Positions 49,367 to 58,273 of a stretch of 64,000 bases of DNA are shown one piece after another. The notes below the pieces were generated by a model. It was not told the origin of the DNA. It ran no database searches and was given only the letters and a program-made list of their open reading frames with translations. Made by a program: the position numbers and the translations under genes. This DNA is from Streptomyces triculaminicus (lineage in GTDB: Bacteria > Actinomycetota > Actinomycetes > Streptomycetales > Streptomycetaceae): the NCBI RefSeq assembly GCF_017349075.1, contig NZ_JAFMOF010000001.1:682001-746000 (forward strand), written 5' to 3'. Positions within the stretch are counted from its first letter, which is position 1, and the number at the start of each line of letters is the position of its first letter.

Positions 49367-50326
49367 CTAGCCGACCAGTCCTTCGAGCCCCCGGCGGACG
49401 AGGTAGGCGACGAGCCCCTCACCGGCGGGGATCAGCCCCAGGCGGTTGTTGGTGGTGTGCACGTAGTTCGAGACGCAGCTCAGGTACGGCGTGCCGTCGA
49501 GCCGCAGCTCGTGGACGTCGGCGTCGGCCTCCGCACCGCACACGGCACGGGCGCGGGCGGTGGCCTCGACGCTCATTCCGTGGAAGACGTCGCCCGTGCC
49601 CTCGCCGCGCCAGACCGCGGCGCACAGGTTCGTGAGCTGCGACGAGACGCCTTCGTACATCTTCGGCCAGGCGCTCTGCACGTTCTCGGGGGCGTACTTC
49701 CGCCAGTAGTCCTCGTATTCGCGGAGGAACCGCGTGGCGGCCTCCGGGTCGAGGCCCGCCCCGTGCAGGAACATCACCATGATCTTGGCGGCCTCGCCGA
49801 CGGGTGCCCGCCCGGCGCCGGCGGCCGCCGGTTGCCGGGCCAGCAGGTCGAGGACCGCCACGGACGACTTCCGGAAGACGGTCTCGGCGATCGCCACGCC
49901 CTCCGTGCCGCCGTACTTGCGGAACTCCGGCTCGTAGGTCACCGGGGCGAGGGCGCCGAGGGGCTGCCCCTCCCGGGAGGTCTCGCCCTCCAGGCGTGCG
50001 AGCTCGTCCTGGAGCCTCAGCCCGACCGCGTACTCCTCACGGGCCGCGGCGTCGAACTCCGGCATGGCGTCGGCCAGGCGCGCGACGACCCGTTCGGCCG
50101 CCTCCGCCGAGCCGGCCTCCGGGCCGCAGAGCATCCGCAGCCGCACATGGGGCCCGCCCTGCCAGTACCGGAGGAAGAAGAAGTGGTCCCGGAGTCCCTC
50201 GTCCTCGAGCAGCGGGCCGACCACGTCGCACAGGAAGGAGGTGTGCAGCGAGGGCGGGATGTGGATGTGCACCGGACGCCACTGGGCCGTCCCGGTCTGC
50301 TCACTGCTGGTCTGTGTGCAGTTCAA
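49367..50326 (-). CDS. thiopeptide split LanB dehydratase, elimination subunit (SpaB_C domain)
   Basis: A 319-residue protein of the thiopeptide-type bacteriocin (SpaB_C) family that removes glutamate from glutamylated Ser/Thr to give dehydroamino acids. Family segments: WRPVHIHIPPSLHTSFLCDVVGPLLEDEGLRDHFFFLRYWQGGPHVRLRM and NYVHTTNNRLGLIPAGEGLVAYLVRRGL. It starts at TTG 50326 (GAGGAG, 7 nt), overlapping the end of the glutamylation subunit by 26 bp, so translation is coupled. Counterpart of BerC/TclL-type proteins. Confidence 0.88.
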   Translation of the reverse strand: MNCTQTSSEQTGTAQWRPVHIHIPPSLHTSFLCDVVGPLLEDEGLRDHFFFLRYWQGGPHVRLRMLCGPEAGSAEAAERVVARLADAMPEFDAAAREEYAVGLRLQDELARLEGETSREGQPLGALAPVTYEPEFRKYGGTEGVAIAETVFRKSSVAVLDLLARQPAAAGAGRAPVGEAAKIMVMFLHGAGLDPEAATRFLREYEDYWRKYAPENVQSAWPKMYEGVSSQLTNLCAAVWRGEGTGDVFHGMSVEATARARAVCGAEADADVHELRLDGTPYLSCVSNYVHTTNNRLGLIPAGEGLVAYLVRRGLEGLVG

Positions 50327-52964
50327 CGAAGAACTCCTCTGCTGCGGTCCAGCCCGTTTCCGGGCCGTAGTCGTCCACCGAAGGAAGGCACTCGCGGATC
50401 GACACGAGCACGTCGCCGCGCGACAGCGCGGACTTGGCCCAGCTCCGGACCAGGTAGGGGTTCCGGAAGTCGACGTACATCGGCTTGTGGACGCTGGCGC
50501 GGCGCAGGTGGGCGTAGTCGGCCCACTTGCGGGTCACCTTCCTGCCGCGTCCGGCCATCACGTCGCGCTCCTCGGCCGTCTGGCACAGCACGAAGGCGTG
50601 CCGGGGAAGGCCCTGGGACCGGCGCCACGCGTCGAAGGCCACGAGGGCTTCGTACGAGTCCCGGCTCAGGTCCTGGAGCATGGGGATGTCCGCGGCGGCC
50701 ACGGTCCAGGACCTGCGGTCGGCCACGACGTCGCCCACGACGAGGCGGGGCGTCGTCCCCGTGTACTCGACGGAGCCTCCGACGTCCCGGATGTCGTCCA
50801 GGGGCTTCCACATGTAGCGGTTGGACGGGGACAGCGCCTCGAGCAGGCGGTAGAGCAGCGGCACCCCGATCGGGGTCAGGAAGTTCATGGGCACGAGGCC
50901 GAGGTCCTCCCCCGACTCCGGGTCGTGGAGGCGCACCGACCGGGTGGCGTGGTCCGCGCGGACCTCCAGACGCTCCGGCCCGTACACCGTCCGGTCCGCG
51001 CCGAGCGTCACCGCGCCGGGGTAGTTCACGACGCCCGGGGTCACCGGGGGGTGGAGGTTGAAGTTGAAGCCGAGCACGGAGTTGAGGTCGACCTGGCCGG
51101 GGAACCGGTCGGCCAGGTGCTTCCGCTGCGCCTCCTGCAGGGACCAGTCCTCGGTGCCCGCGACGAACGAGCCGAACCGCGAGAAGTAGACGCCGTAGCC
51201 GGTGAGCAGGCCGTTGACGACGAGCGTCCGGTCCCGGTCCGGCAGGACACCCTGGGCGAACTGCGCCCGGAAGGTCACGGATTCGGTGTCCACGAGGTCT
51301 TCCACGCCCGCGCAGGCCCGCTCGATGTCCGCGGGGTCCAGGTGCACGGCGCCGTCGCCGGGCACGAGACGCTCCCGGATCGTGCGCAGGGCCTCGGCCC
51401 GCTGCACCCGGTACGTCTCGGCCGCCGCCACGCCACGGCCCATGAGCACATCGAGCTGGTCCTGATCGGTCAGCGACGAGAACGCCTTGAAGAACTCCAG
51501 GAACGGCATGGTGCGGCGGTCGCCGAGCACACGGGTCGCGAAGGCGTGCAGGCCGATGCGCTTCACCTGGCCGTTGTCCAGCATCGAGGCCAGCCGCCAG
51601 AGGCCTGTCAGGGCAGGGACGCTTCCCTCCACCGTCGGCAGGCTCCATGCCTGGGGTGCCGTGGCGGCGGGGGTGTCCTCGAAGACCGGGGACTTCAGGA
51701 CCGACTCGGGGGGCGGGGACACCTTGCACAGCTCGGCGATGCCGCCGATCGCCCGGTACGCCGAGTCGAGCAGCCGCTGGCGCTCCTCGGCCGTCGCGGC
51801 GGCGAAGTCCTGCTCCAGGCGCCTGAGTTCGGTGAAGTGCTCGCGCAGCTCCGCCGTCTCCGCCGTGCCGCCGGCGGCGAGCATCCCGTCGAGCTTCGTG
51901 GAGTACTCGGGGTCGTGGTCGTCGACCTCGGGGCGGAAGAACAGGACGCCGGCCCGGATCAGGCCGTGGACGACCTTGCGGCTCAGCTCGTCGCTCTTGG
52001 TGACGGCGGTGAGCGCGCCCAACACGGTGGCGGCGGGGGCGGATCCTCCGGGCATCGCCGCGAGCAGCGTGTCGAACAGCGCCTCGCGGCGCATCCGGAG
52101 GACCGTCTCGGAGGCGATGTTCTCGCCGTCGTGGGTGCCGGGGGCGACCCCGATGAACTCGATCGCCTCGGCGCCGGCCCGCAGGGTCGAGTTCACCACC
52201 AGGTGACCCGTCTCCAGGCCGCCCGGTATGCGCGGCAGCGCGGCGAGCACCCAGTTCACGAGCAGCCGGTTGAGCACCGTGACCGACGCGTCCGACGCGT
52301 CCGGCCCGTGGTCCCGGGCGGGCGCCGCGGCGCCCGGGTCGTCCGGAGGGAACGCGCCGATCTCCGTGAAGCGCCCGAAGGGCGACGGCTTCAGGGCGGC
52401 CCGGTAGGCGAAGTTGACGAGCGACGACTCGCGCACGCGGGCCTTGCTGGGCTTGAGGGACCCGCCCTCGCCGGTGACGAAGTCGTGCAGGCCGCGGTAG
52501 AGCTGGTCGCCGGAGAGCTGGATGCTCCGGGCCATCGCATCGTGTTCGAAGAGCGCGCGGAAGCCCGCGACCGCCTGCTTCTTCTCGTTCTCGAGCGCCT
52601 CTTGGCCCTCGCGCTCGCACTGTTCGGCGCGCACGCCGAGGGCGCACCAGCTCTCGAGCTCGGCGAGCGTCTCGGTGCCGAGGTGCGGGCGCAGTGAGTC
52701 CAGGCGTGCGGCAGCCCGGTCGTGGCGCAGGTTGTGCACGTCGCGCCGCACCCGGATCAGATCGGCCCGGGCGCTGTCGTCCAGCGTGGGCACGGCTTCG
52801 CCGAGGCGGTCGGACAGGCCGGCGGCCCGCTTGCCGATCTCCTCGCGCAGGGCGTGCAGTTCGTCGACGCGCGACCAGGCGGTGGTGAACGACATCCCCT
52901 CGAGCTCACCCAGTGGGAGCCTGCTCCGTCGGTAGACGACGTACGGACTGACACTCACACCCAT
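50301..52964 (-). CDS. thiopeptide split LanB dehydratase, glutamylation subunit
   Basis: An 887-residue LanB N-terminal-type enzyme that uses glutamyl-tRNA to activate Ser/Thr side chains of the precursor. It begins VSPYVVYRRSRLPLGELEG and has the family's FVTGEGGSLKPSKARVRESSLVNFAYRAALKPSPFGRFTEIG region. GGGGGAT precedes the ATG at 52964. It lies directly after the precursor gene on the minus strand, separated by a hairpin that may tune read-through. Works with the small elimination subunit downstream; seven or more Ser/Thr of the core need it. Confidence 0.9.
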   Translation of the reverse strand: MGVSVSPYVVYRRSRLPLGELEGMSFTTAWSRVDELHALREEIGKRAAGLSDRLGEAVPTLDDSARADLIRVRRDVHNLRHDRAAARLDSLRPHLGTETLAELESWCALGVRAEQCEREGQEALENEKKQAVAGFRALFEHDAMARSIQLSGDQLYRGLHDFVTGEGGSLKPSKARVRESSLVNFAYRAALKPSPFGRFTEIGAFPPDDPGAAAPARDHGPDASDASVTVLNRLLVNWVLAALPRIPGGLETGHLVVNSTLRAGAEAIEFIGVAPGTHDGENIASETVLRMRREALFDTLLAAMPGGSAPAATVLGALTAVTKSDELSRKVVHGLIRAGVLFFRPEVDDHDPEYSTKLDGMLAAGGTAETAELREHFTELRRLEQDFAAATAEERQRLLDSAYRAIGGIAELCKVSPPPESVLKSPVFEDTPAATAPQAWSLPTVEGSVPALTGLWRLASMLDNGQVKRIGLHAFATRVLGDRRTMPFLEFFKAFSSLTDQDQLDVLMGRGVAAAETYRVQRAEALRTIRERLVPGDGAVHLDPADIERACAGVEDLVDTESVTFRAQFAQGVLPDRDRTLVVNGLLTGYGVYFSRFGSFVAGTEDWSLQEAQRKHLADRFPGQVDLNSVLGFNFNLHPPVTPGVVNYPGAVTLGADRTVYGPERLEVRADHATRSVRLHDPESGEDLGLVPMNFLTPIGVPLLYRLLEALSPSNRYMWKPLDDIRDVGGSVEYTGTTPRLVVGDVVADRRSWTVAAADIPMLQDLSRDSYEALVAFDAWRRSQGLPRHAFVLCQTAEERDVMAGRGRKVTRKWADYAHLRRASVHKPMYVDFRNPYLVRSWAKSALSRGDVLVSIRECLPSVDDYGPETGWTAAEEFFVELHTDQQ

Positions 52965-53133
52965 AGGAATCCCCCAGCTTCGTCACGCGGGCCCGGTTCA
53001 CCACGGCGTGCGGACGTCGGGGGCCGGGCCGTGGAGAAGGGGGCCCGTCGCTTCGGAGCCCGCCTGTCATTCCACCGAACCGGTTAAGTTCGCGGTTTAA
53101 ATATTTCTGATTACGCGCGTAAGAGAACAGAAG

Positions 53134-53163
53134 GCCACCGCCGAGGTGCACCTCGACGGTGGC
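53134..53163 (-). terminator. hairpin between precursor and dehydratase genes (attenuator candidate)
   Basis: A 30-nt palindrome GCCACCG-C-CGAGGTG / CACCTCG-A-CGGTGGC with a single mismatch, 23 bp past the precursor stop. On the minus strand it is followed by CCTTCTGTTCTCTT. It would give partial termination and so more precursor than enzyme, as in other RiPP operons. Confidence 0.6.
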
Positions 53164-53185
53164 TCAACTATTTGCTAGCCCTGGA

Positions 53186-53329
53186 TCAGGACGAGGACGA
53201 CGAGGAAGACGTCGAGACGCTGCTGGTCGTGCACGAGGCGGCCATGACCTGCGCCAGGTCGTCGTTCTCGCCGGCGCCGGCGATCAGGTCGGAGATCTCG
53301 AGAACGTTGAGGTCCATCTGCTGCTCCAT
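53186..53329 (-). CDS. thiopeptide precursor peptide, berninamycin/geninthiocin type
   Basis: A 47-residue peptide. The leader (residues 1-31) starts MEQQMDLNVLEISDLIAGAG and ends in ENDDLAQVMAA; the core (32-47) is SCTTSSVSTSSSSSSS. AAGGGGGTG stands 7 nt before the ATG at 53329; an internal ATG at 53317 is less likely. The core has one Cys (thiazole at position 2), Ser1 and Ser10 placed for pyridine formation, Val7, and a six-Ser tail. From memory berninamycin's core is SCTTTSVSTSSSSS; Ser instead of Thr at position 5 would turn a methyloxazole into an oxazole, as in geninthiocin. Leader acidity and the L-x-x-L-E-I-S-D pattern fit the family. Confidence 0.95.
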   Translation of the reverse strand: MEQQMDLNVLEISDLIAGAGENDDLAQVMAASCTTSSVSTSSSSSSS

Positions 53330-53524
53330 TTTGAAGCACCCCCTTTTGGGTTTGTTGGTGTGCTCAGAAGTTAGCTATTCGCTCGAGCGGCATGCAAGCG
53401 ATATTCAAGGTGGCGTGGATCACACTACACGCGCCCTTCACCGTGATGATCATGTGAGTTACGGTCGGCGGCCAGTACACGTGTCGGCCGATCTGGGCGG
53501 GCTCAGATCTGGGGGGATCTACCT
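53330..53524. promoter_or_regulatory. divergent promoter region of the thiopeptide cluster
   Basis: 195 bp between the precursor (minus) and pyridine synthase (plus) genes, more AT-rich than the flanks. It should hold both main promoters. No clear palindromic operator was seen. Confidence 0.5.
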
Positions 53525-54601
53525 GTGCATTTGTTTGTCACCATCCCGCAGCCCGAGGGTTCCACCTATAAGGAGACGTTCGCGCCCCTCATAGGAGAGC
53601 TCTTCTCGCCCGAGCGCACGAGCACGCACGGCCCTTACTACTTCGTCCGTACGTGGGACGGCCGGGCCGGTGCGGAGGTCCTGCAGATCAGCGTCGACGG
53701 GGTCACCGATCCCGACGCCTTCCGCGATCAACTGCGCGGCGTGGCACAGGCCTTCGGTTGCACACCTCGGGTCGAGGAGACGCCGCTGGACCAGGTCCCG
53801 TCGCCCCTCTGGAACGCCGGCTTCGACGGAACTGGATTCTCCGCTTCCTCCAAGCGGCTCTTCCAGGAAGCCGCACCGATCCTCGTTTCGTTCATGCATC
53901 GCACGATGCATGAACAGGATTCACTGACGCCGGCGCTTGATGCGATCCGCCTCATGGTCGCGCACAGCAGATCGACCCTGCTGAGGTCTCCGCAAAGAGA
54001 ACTCGAGGGGTATGCATTCCGGGATCTGCTATCCCTGCGCCTATTGAGCTACCGCTCCCATTACGAGGCGATCTATGCGCGCAGTAAGGATCCGGAATCC
54101 TTCGAAGCGGCCTGCGCAAGGTTCTATGAACAGGTTGGATCCGTCACTCGGGAATTCATCGCGGAATGCGGCGATCCAGGTAACGTACTGACGGCCGGTA
54201 CACCGGTCCGGCAATGGTCCGAGTTCATCGTGTCCAGATCCGGCTCGCTGGCGGAGGACTTCCTGGACGGTACCGTCGTCAACGCCGGCCGAACGCTCGA
54301 GGATCTCGTCCGCGAGCGAGGCGGTCCGGTCGAACCGACGCGTTTCCATACGCCGCCCAGTGCCGAGCTGGATCGCCTGATGAACCGCGACGCCGATTTC
54401 ATGGCTTTCCGGCTGCAGACCAGCATGCTCTACAGCTGCCTGTACACCCTCGGCTTCAGCCTGGCGGAGCGCTACGTCTTCTGCTACGTCGCCGCCCGGG
54501 CCAACGAAGAGGTCGTCGGGAAGCCCATGCAGGTGCTCCAGGACGAGCTCGACGGGCTGGCCCGGCGCATGGCGGCGGTCTCCGCACCGGCCGCGGAGTG
54601 A
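53525..54601 (+). CDS. thiopeptide pyridine synthase candidate ([4+2] cyclase)
   Basis: A 358-residue protein of the thiopeptide-type SpaB_C-related group (MHLFVTIPQPEG at the start; RLLSYRSHYEAIYARSKDPESF; a final FSLAERYVFCYVAARANEEVVG). In the cluster context it matches the TclM/PbtD/BerD role: joining two dehydroalanines to form the central pyridine and release the leader. GTG at 53525 has GGGGGG 8 nt before it. Its first half is visibly less GC-rich than its neighbours, which suggests that this part has a different history or weaker amelioration. Confidence 0.8.
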   Translation: MHLFVTIPQPEGSTYKETFAPLIGELFSPERTSTHGPYYFVRTWDGRAGAEVLQISVDGVTDPDAFRDQLRGVAQAFGCTPRVEETPLDQVPSPLWNAGFDGTGFSASSKRLFQEAAPILVSFMHRTMHEQDSLTPALDAIRLMVAHSRSTLLRSPQRELEGYAFRDLLSLRLLSYRSHYEAIYARSKDPESFEAACARFYEQVGSVTREFIAECGDPGNVLTAGTPVRQWSEFIVSRSGSLAEDFLDGTVVNAGRTLEDLVRERGGPVEPTRFHTPPSAELDRLMNRDADFMAFRLQTSMLYSCLYTLGFSLAERYVFCYVAARANEEVVGKPMQVLQDELDGLARRMAAVSAPAAE

Positions 54602-54647
54602 CGCGGCGCGAGCACGGAGACCACACGACCGCAGGAAGAAGAACCAC

Positions 54648-55994
54648 ATGGATCTGAGCAGGCCCCAGGAGCACATCTCGGCCGAGCTGCGCGGTCTCAA
54701 GGACCTCGTCTCGCCGTACGGACTGGTCTCGCGCACCGCGTCACTGCCGGTGCGCGAGGGCGAACCGTCCTTCGCCGTCCACCTGGCGTACCTCGGTGTC
54801 CCGTCCCGCGCGCTCGCCAACCTCCACACATGGGCCCATGACGAGGACCTGGGCAACGCCGACGGCGCGGGCACCGGGCTCACGCCCGAACGCGCCGAGC
54901 TGATCTCCATCGCGGAGGCGCTCGAGCGGTACTCCACGTGCGCGTGGGACGACGACGCGATGGTGCTCGCCGCCGAGAACGACCTCGACGAGGAGTTCAT
55001 CTCGCCGTCGCGGTGGCCCAAGCTGTCCCCCACGGAGCTCGCGCGCGAGGACTGCAGCCTGGCCGAGTACGACCCGTCCGTCCCGATCCGCTGGGTGCGC
55101 GCCTGGTCGCTCACCCGGCGGGTGCCGGTGCTCGTGCCCGCCATCTCCGTCTATCTGCACATGCCCTACGAGTCGGAGTCCGAGCGGTTCACCCGTGGCA
55201 TCACCACGGGCGCCGCGGTCCACTCCGACGTGCGGACCGCGGTGCTCGGCGGGCTGCTGGAGGTCGTCGAGCGGGACGCCATCGCCATGGTCTGGCTCCA
55301 GCGGCTGCGGCTGCCCGAGCTGGCCGTGGACCCGGAGCGGCTCGACCCCGTCACCCGCGAGTACTACCGCGTCGGCACCTCGACGGACCTGCGCGTGAGG
55401 CTGTTCGACGCGACGACGGACTTCGGCATCCCGGTGATCTACGCGGTGCAGCTCTCCGACGCCGATCCCACCCTCGCCCAGGTCGTCGCCGCCACCTGCG
55501 ACATCGATCCGGACCGGGCCCTGGGCAAGATCTACCGCGAACTGTCCTCCCTGCGGGTGGCCCTGCGCGGCTACGTGTCCGCCTATGCCGGGCGCGAGCT
55601 CGACCCGGCCAAGGTGAGCGTGGTCGGCGGCGCCGTCCACAACGGGGCGCGCGCCCGGCGCGACGTCTTCGACTTCCTGCTGGAGGGCGAGCGCCCGTCG
55701 TACGGCCTCGAGGGCATGCCGGCCCTGCCGGCCGGGGCGGACCCGCTGGACACCGCGGTCTCCCGGCTCGCGGAGCGGGGCGCCGAGGTGCTCGTCGCCG
55801 ACATCACCACGGACGAGGCGCGTCAGGTCGGCATGCGGGCGGTGAAGGTGCTCGTGCCCGAGGCGATGCCCGTGTCGTTCGTGCACGGCGAGCGCTTCCT
55901 CGGCACGCAGCGCCTGTACGACGCCCCCCGCGCGATGGGCCACCCGAGCCACCCCGAGGACGCGATCAACCCCGAGCACCAGCCGTTCGCGTGA
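54648..55994 (+). CDS. YcaO-domain cyclodehydratase
   Basis: A 448-residue YcaO enzyme that uses ATP to close Cys, Ser and Thr onto the preceding amide, giving thiazolines and oxazolines. ISIAEALERYS and VLGGLLEVVERDAIAMVW contain the conserved acidic Mg/ATP residues, and RGITTGAAVHSDVRTAV is typical. AGGAAG precedes the ATG. The next gene follows closely with its own ribosome site. With one Cys and several Ser/Thr in the core, it must act mainly on hydroxyl residues, unlike thiazole-only pathways. Confidence 0.92.
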   Translation: MDLSRPQEHISAELRGLKDLVSPYGLVSRTASLPVREGEPSFAVHLAYLGVPSRALANLHTWAHDEDLGNADGAGTGLTPERAELISIAEALERYSTCAWDDDAMVLAAENDLDEEFISPSRWPKLSPTELAREDCSLAEYDPSVPIRWVRAWSLTRRVPVLVPAISVYLHMPYESESERFTRGITTGAAVHSDVRTAVLGGLLEVVERDAIAMVWLQRLRLPELAVDPERLDPVTREYYRVGTSTDLRVRLFDATTDFGIPVIYAVQLSDADPTLAQVVAATCDIDPDRALGKIYRELSSLRVALRGYVSAYAGRELDPAKVSVVGGAVHNGARARRDVFDFLLEGERPSYGLEGMPALPAGADPLDTAVSRLAERGAEVLVADITTDEARQVGMRAVKVLVPEAMPVSFVHGERFLGTQRLYDAPRAMGHPSHPEDAINPEHQPFA

Positions 55995-56017
55995 GCGCGA
56001 AGAAGGAGCAGAGCAGC

Positions 56018-56629
56018 ATGCCGCACGACCCGCGCCCGCAGTGCCTGTACGTCATCGGTGACGCCTTCGGCCAAAGACTCATGGACCACCGCGGTGTTCC
56101 TCCGGAGCGGCGGGTGTCCTTCGAGGAGTTCCGCGACGGCACGGCACCGCACGCGGACGTCGTCGTCGCCGTGCACTCCGGTGGCGACGAGGAGCTCCGC
56201 GACGAGATCGACCGGATCTGCGCGGAGCGGGGCACCCCGTCCGTCGGACTCCAGCTGCAGCCGACCCGGATCGTCTGCGGGCCCGTGGTGGTCCCGGGCC
56301 GGACGGCGTGCTTCGCCTGCCACCGCAAGCGTGCCGCGCAGCACGCGGGCTCGGCCCGCCACTACGACATCGACGCGTCCCTGTCCGGCCTGTCCGAGGG
56401 GTTCGGCCCGCAGCACCTGGCCGTCGCCTCGGGCCTGGTGGAGCTCGCCCTGACCGAGATCGCCTCGGGCGTCACGGGGATCGGGGGCACCGTGCGGACC
56501 TTCAACCTCGTCTCGGGGGCGGTCTCGGCCGCGGCGACGGTGTCGGTGAACCGGTGCCCGCGGTGCGGGGACCGGTTCGCCGAGGAGCGCGCGGCGAGCG
56601 CGATGCCGGTTCCGGAACTGCTGCGGTAA
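56018..56629 (+). CDS. zinc-binding TOMM partner protein (ThiF-like fragment)
   Basis: A 203-residue protein with a zinc tetrad, Cys98-x-x-Cys101 (CFAC) and Cys180-x-x-Cys183 (CPRC), as in the C-terminal part of ocin-ThiF-like/E1-like azole-synthesis partners. No leader-binding RRE is visible in it. ATG at 56018 has AAGGAG at 9 nt; a GTG at 55991 overlapping the YcaO stop is an alternative. It probably works in complex with YcaO. Confidence 0.75.
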   Translation: MPHDPRPQCLYVIGDAFGQRLMDHRGVPPERRVSFEEFRDGTAPHADVVVAVHSGGDEELRDEIDRICAERGTPSVGLQLQPTRIVCGPVVVPGRTACFACHRKRAAQHAGSARHYDIDASLSGLSEGFGPQHLAVASGLVELALTEIASGVTGIGGTVRTFNLVSGAVSAAATVSVNRCPRCGDRFAEERAASAMPVPELLR

Positions 56630-56644
56630 AGAGGGGGATTGGTC

Positions 56645-58273
56645 ATGGTTGCCGAGATGAAGGCCGAGCAGATCGGCCGGGCGGCGCGTACGGACATGCA
56701 GTTGACGGTTCCGGTCCGGCCCGTCCTGCGACGCGGGGTGAGGCTGCGCCGGGCCGGGGACTCCGTCGTGCTCGACGGCGCGGACCGGGGGCAGGCGTTC
56801 TCCGGCGCGTTCGCGCGCGAAGGACTGGTGCCGTTGGCCGAGGCGTGCGACGGCACCCGCGATCACGCGGCGCTGGCGCGCGAGCTCGGGCTCGACGAGG
56901 CGGCGGTCTACAAGTGCCTGGCCCTGCTGTGGACGGCCGGCGTGGTGGAGGAGGCGGCGTCCGGCGAGGAGCCGGGCGTGGCTCCCGAGCTCGCCGTGTT
57001 CCTCTCCCGGCTGGGCAACTCCACCGGGGCGAACCCGTCCTGGGCGGACGCCGTGGCGCGGCTGGTGCGGCGCCCGGTGCGGCTCGAGGGCGACTCCGCC
57101 CTCGTCGCCGCCGCCCGGGCGGCGCTGCGGGGGGTGTGCCAGGTGGTCGAGGACCCGTCCGGCCCGTCCGGACCCGGGGACGAGCTCACCGTGTTCTTCG
57201 AGACGGCCTCGTCGACCGCGCTGCTCGCCGCCACCGAGGAACGCTGCCACAAGGACGGGCGCCCGCTGCTGAGGGTGCGCGCCGACGCCACGACGATCGT
57301 CGTCGGCCCGTACGTCGATCCCGCGATCACGCCCTGTCTGGAGTGCGGCCGCCACGGTGAGGCGGCCCCGTCCGGCGAGCCGCCCGAGCACCTGCGCGAC
57401 CTTGTCGCCGGCCTGGCCTCGCACCACGTCACCGCGCTGGTGGCGCGGTCCACGATCACGCACCTGCCGATCGACTCCAGCGTGATCGACGCCGCGACCC
57501 TCGCCACGACCTACCGCCCCGCGGTCAGCCGTCCGGGGTGCCCGCGATGCTCGTACGCGACGGGGCCGGTCGCGCCGCAGGCACCGGCCGGCGCCGTCTA
57601 TGAGGCATCGGTCGCGATCCCGCCGCGCGCGTTCCTGTCCCCGAAGGACCATCAGGCGCACTACTACGCGTCCAACCTGCGTCTGCAGTCGCAGTTCAAG
57701 GACTGGCCGAGCCGGCCGCACACGGCGCTTCCGGCCCCCGACCTCTCCGTGCTCGCCGGGGCCGGGCGGCCCGAGGAGTCCCCCGGCGACGTCCCGCTCA
57801 CCGCGGACGCCCTCGGGCTGGTACTGAAGGTCGCCTTCGGCATCAAGGACGACGAGAGCACGCCGGAGCGCGTCAAGCGCTGGACCGCGGCGGCGGGGAA
57901 CATCGGCTGCACCACGGCCTATGTGGTGCTGCGCGACGACCGGGTGCTGCCCCGGGGCGTCTACGCGTACGCCGTGGGCAGCCACACGCTCGCGGCCGTC
58001 TCGAGCGCGGTGCCCGCGGGCGACGCGCCGTGCGAGATCGTCGTCACCGGCGATCTGAAGAAGGTCATGACCAAATACGGCACGTTCGGCTTCCGGCTGG
58101 CGTTCCTGGACGCCGGCTGCGGGCTGACCAGTGCCCGGGAGGTCGCGCGGCACCTGGGGCTGGGCTTCGCCCCGGCACCGGACTGGGACGACGACGCCCT
58201 GGCCCATGTGCTCGGCACGTCACCGGCCGACGAGCCCGTCGTCGCCGTCGCGACCCTGGGAGGAACGGCATGA
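56645..58273 (+). CDS. RRE/ThiF-like + azoline dehydrogenase fusion
   Basis: A 542-residue fusion. Residues ~20-110 look like a winged-helix leader-recognition element (LRRGVRLRRAGDSVVLDG ... ARELGLDEAAVYKCLALLWTAGVVEE). Residues ~130-310 are ThiF-like, with a zinc tetrad Cys231/Cys234 and Cys299/Cys302. The last ~220 residues are a nitroreductase-like FMN dehydrogenase (NIGCTTAYVVLRDDRVLPRGVYAY, KYGTFGFRLAFLDAGC) that would oxidise azolines to azoles. ATG at 56645 has GAGGGGG at 7 nt. The stop overlaps the next start (ATGA). Confidence 0.82.
   Translation: MVAEMKAEQIGRAARTDMQLTVPVRPVLRRGVRLRRAGDSVVLDGADRGQAFSGAFAREGLVPLAEACDGTRDHAALARELGLDEAAVYKCLALLWTAGVVEEAASGEEPGVAPELAVFLSRLGNSTGANPSWADAVARLVRRPVRLEGDSALVAAARAALRGVCQVVEDPSGPSGPGDELTVFFETASSTALLAATEERCHKDGRPLLRVRADATTIVVGPYVDPAITPCLECGRHGEAAPSGEPPEHLRDLVAGLASHHVTALVARSTITHLPIDSSVIDAATLATTYRPAVSRPGCPRCSYATGPVAPQAPAGAVYEASVAIPPRAFLSPKDHQAHYYASNLRLQSQFKDWPSRPHTALPAPDLSVLAGAGRPEESPGDVPLTADALGLVLKVAFGIKDDESTPERVKRWTAAAGNIGCTTAYVVLRDDRVLPRGVYAYAVGSHTLAAVSSAVPAGDAPCEIVVTGDLKKVMTKYGTFGFRLAFLDAGCGLTSAREVARHLGLGFAPAPDWDDDALAHVLGTSPADEPVVAVATLGGTA

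Noticed and set aside
54938..56017. Long in-frame extension before the zinc partner protein
   Set aside because: It overlaps the YcaO gene in another frame; Arg/Pro-rich translation shows it is a shadow, and AAGGAG supports the start at 56018.
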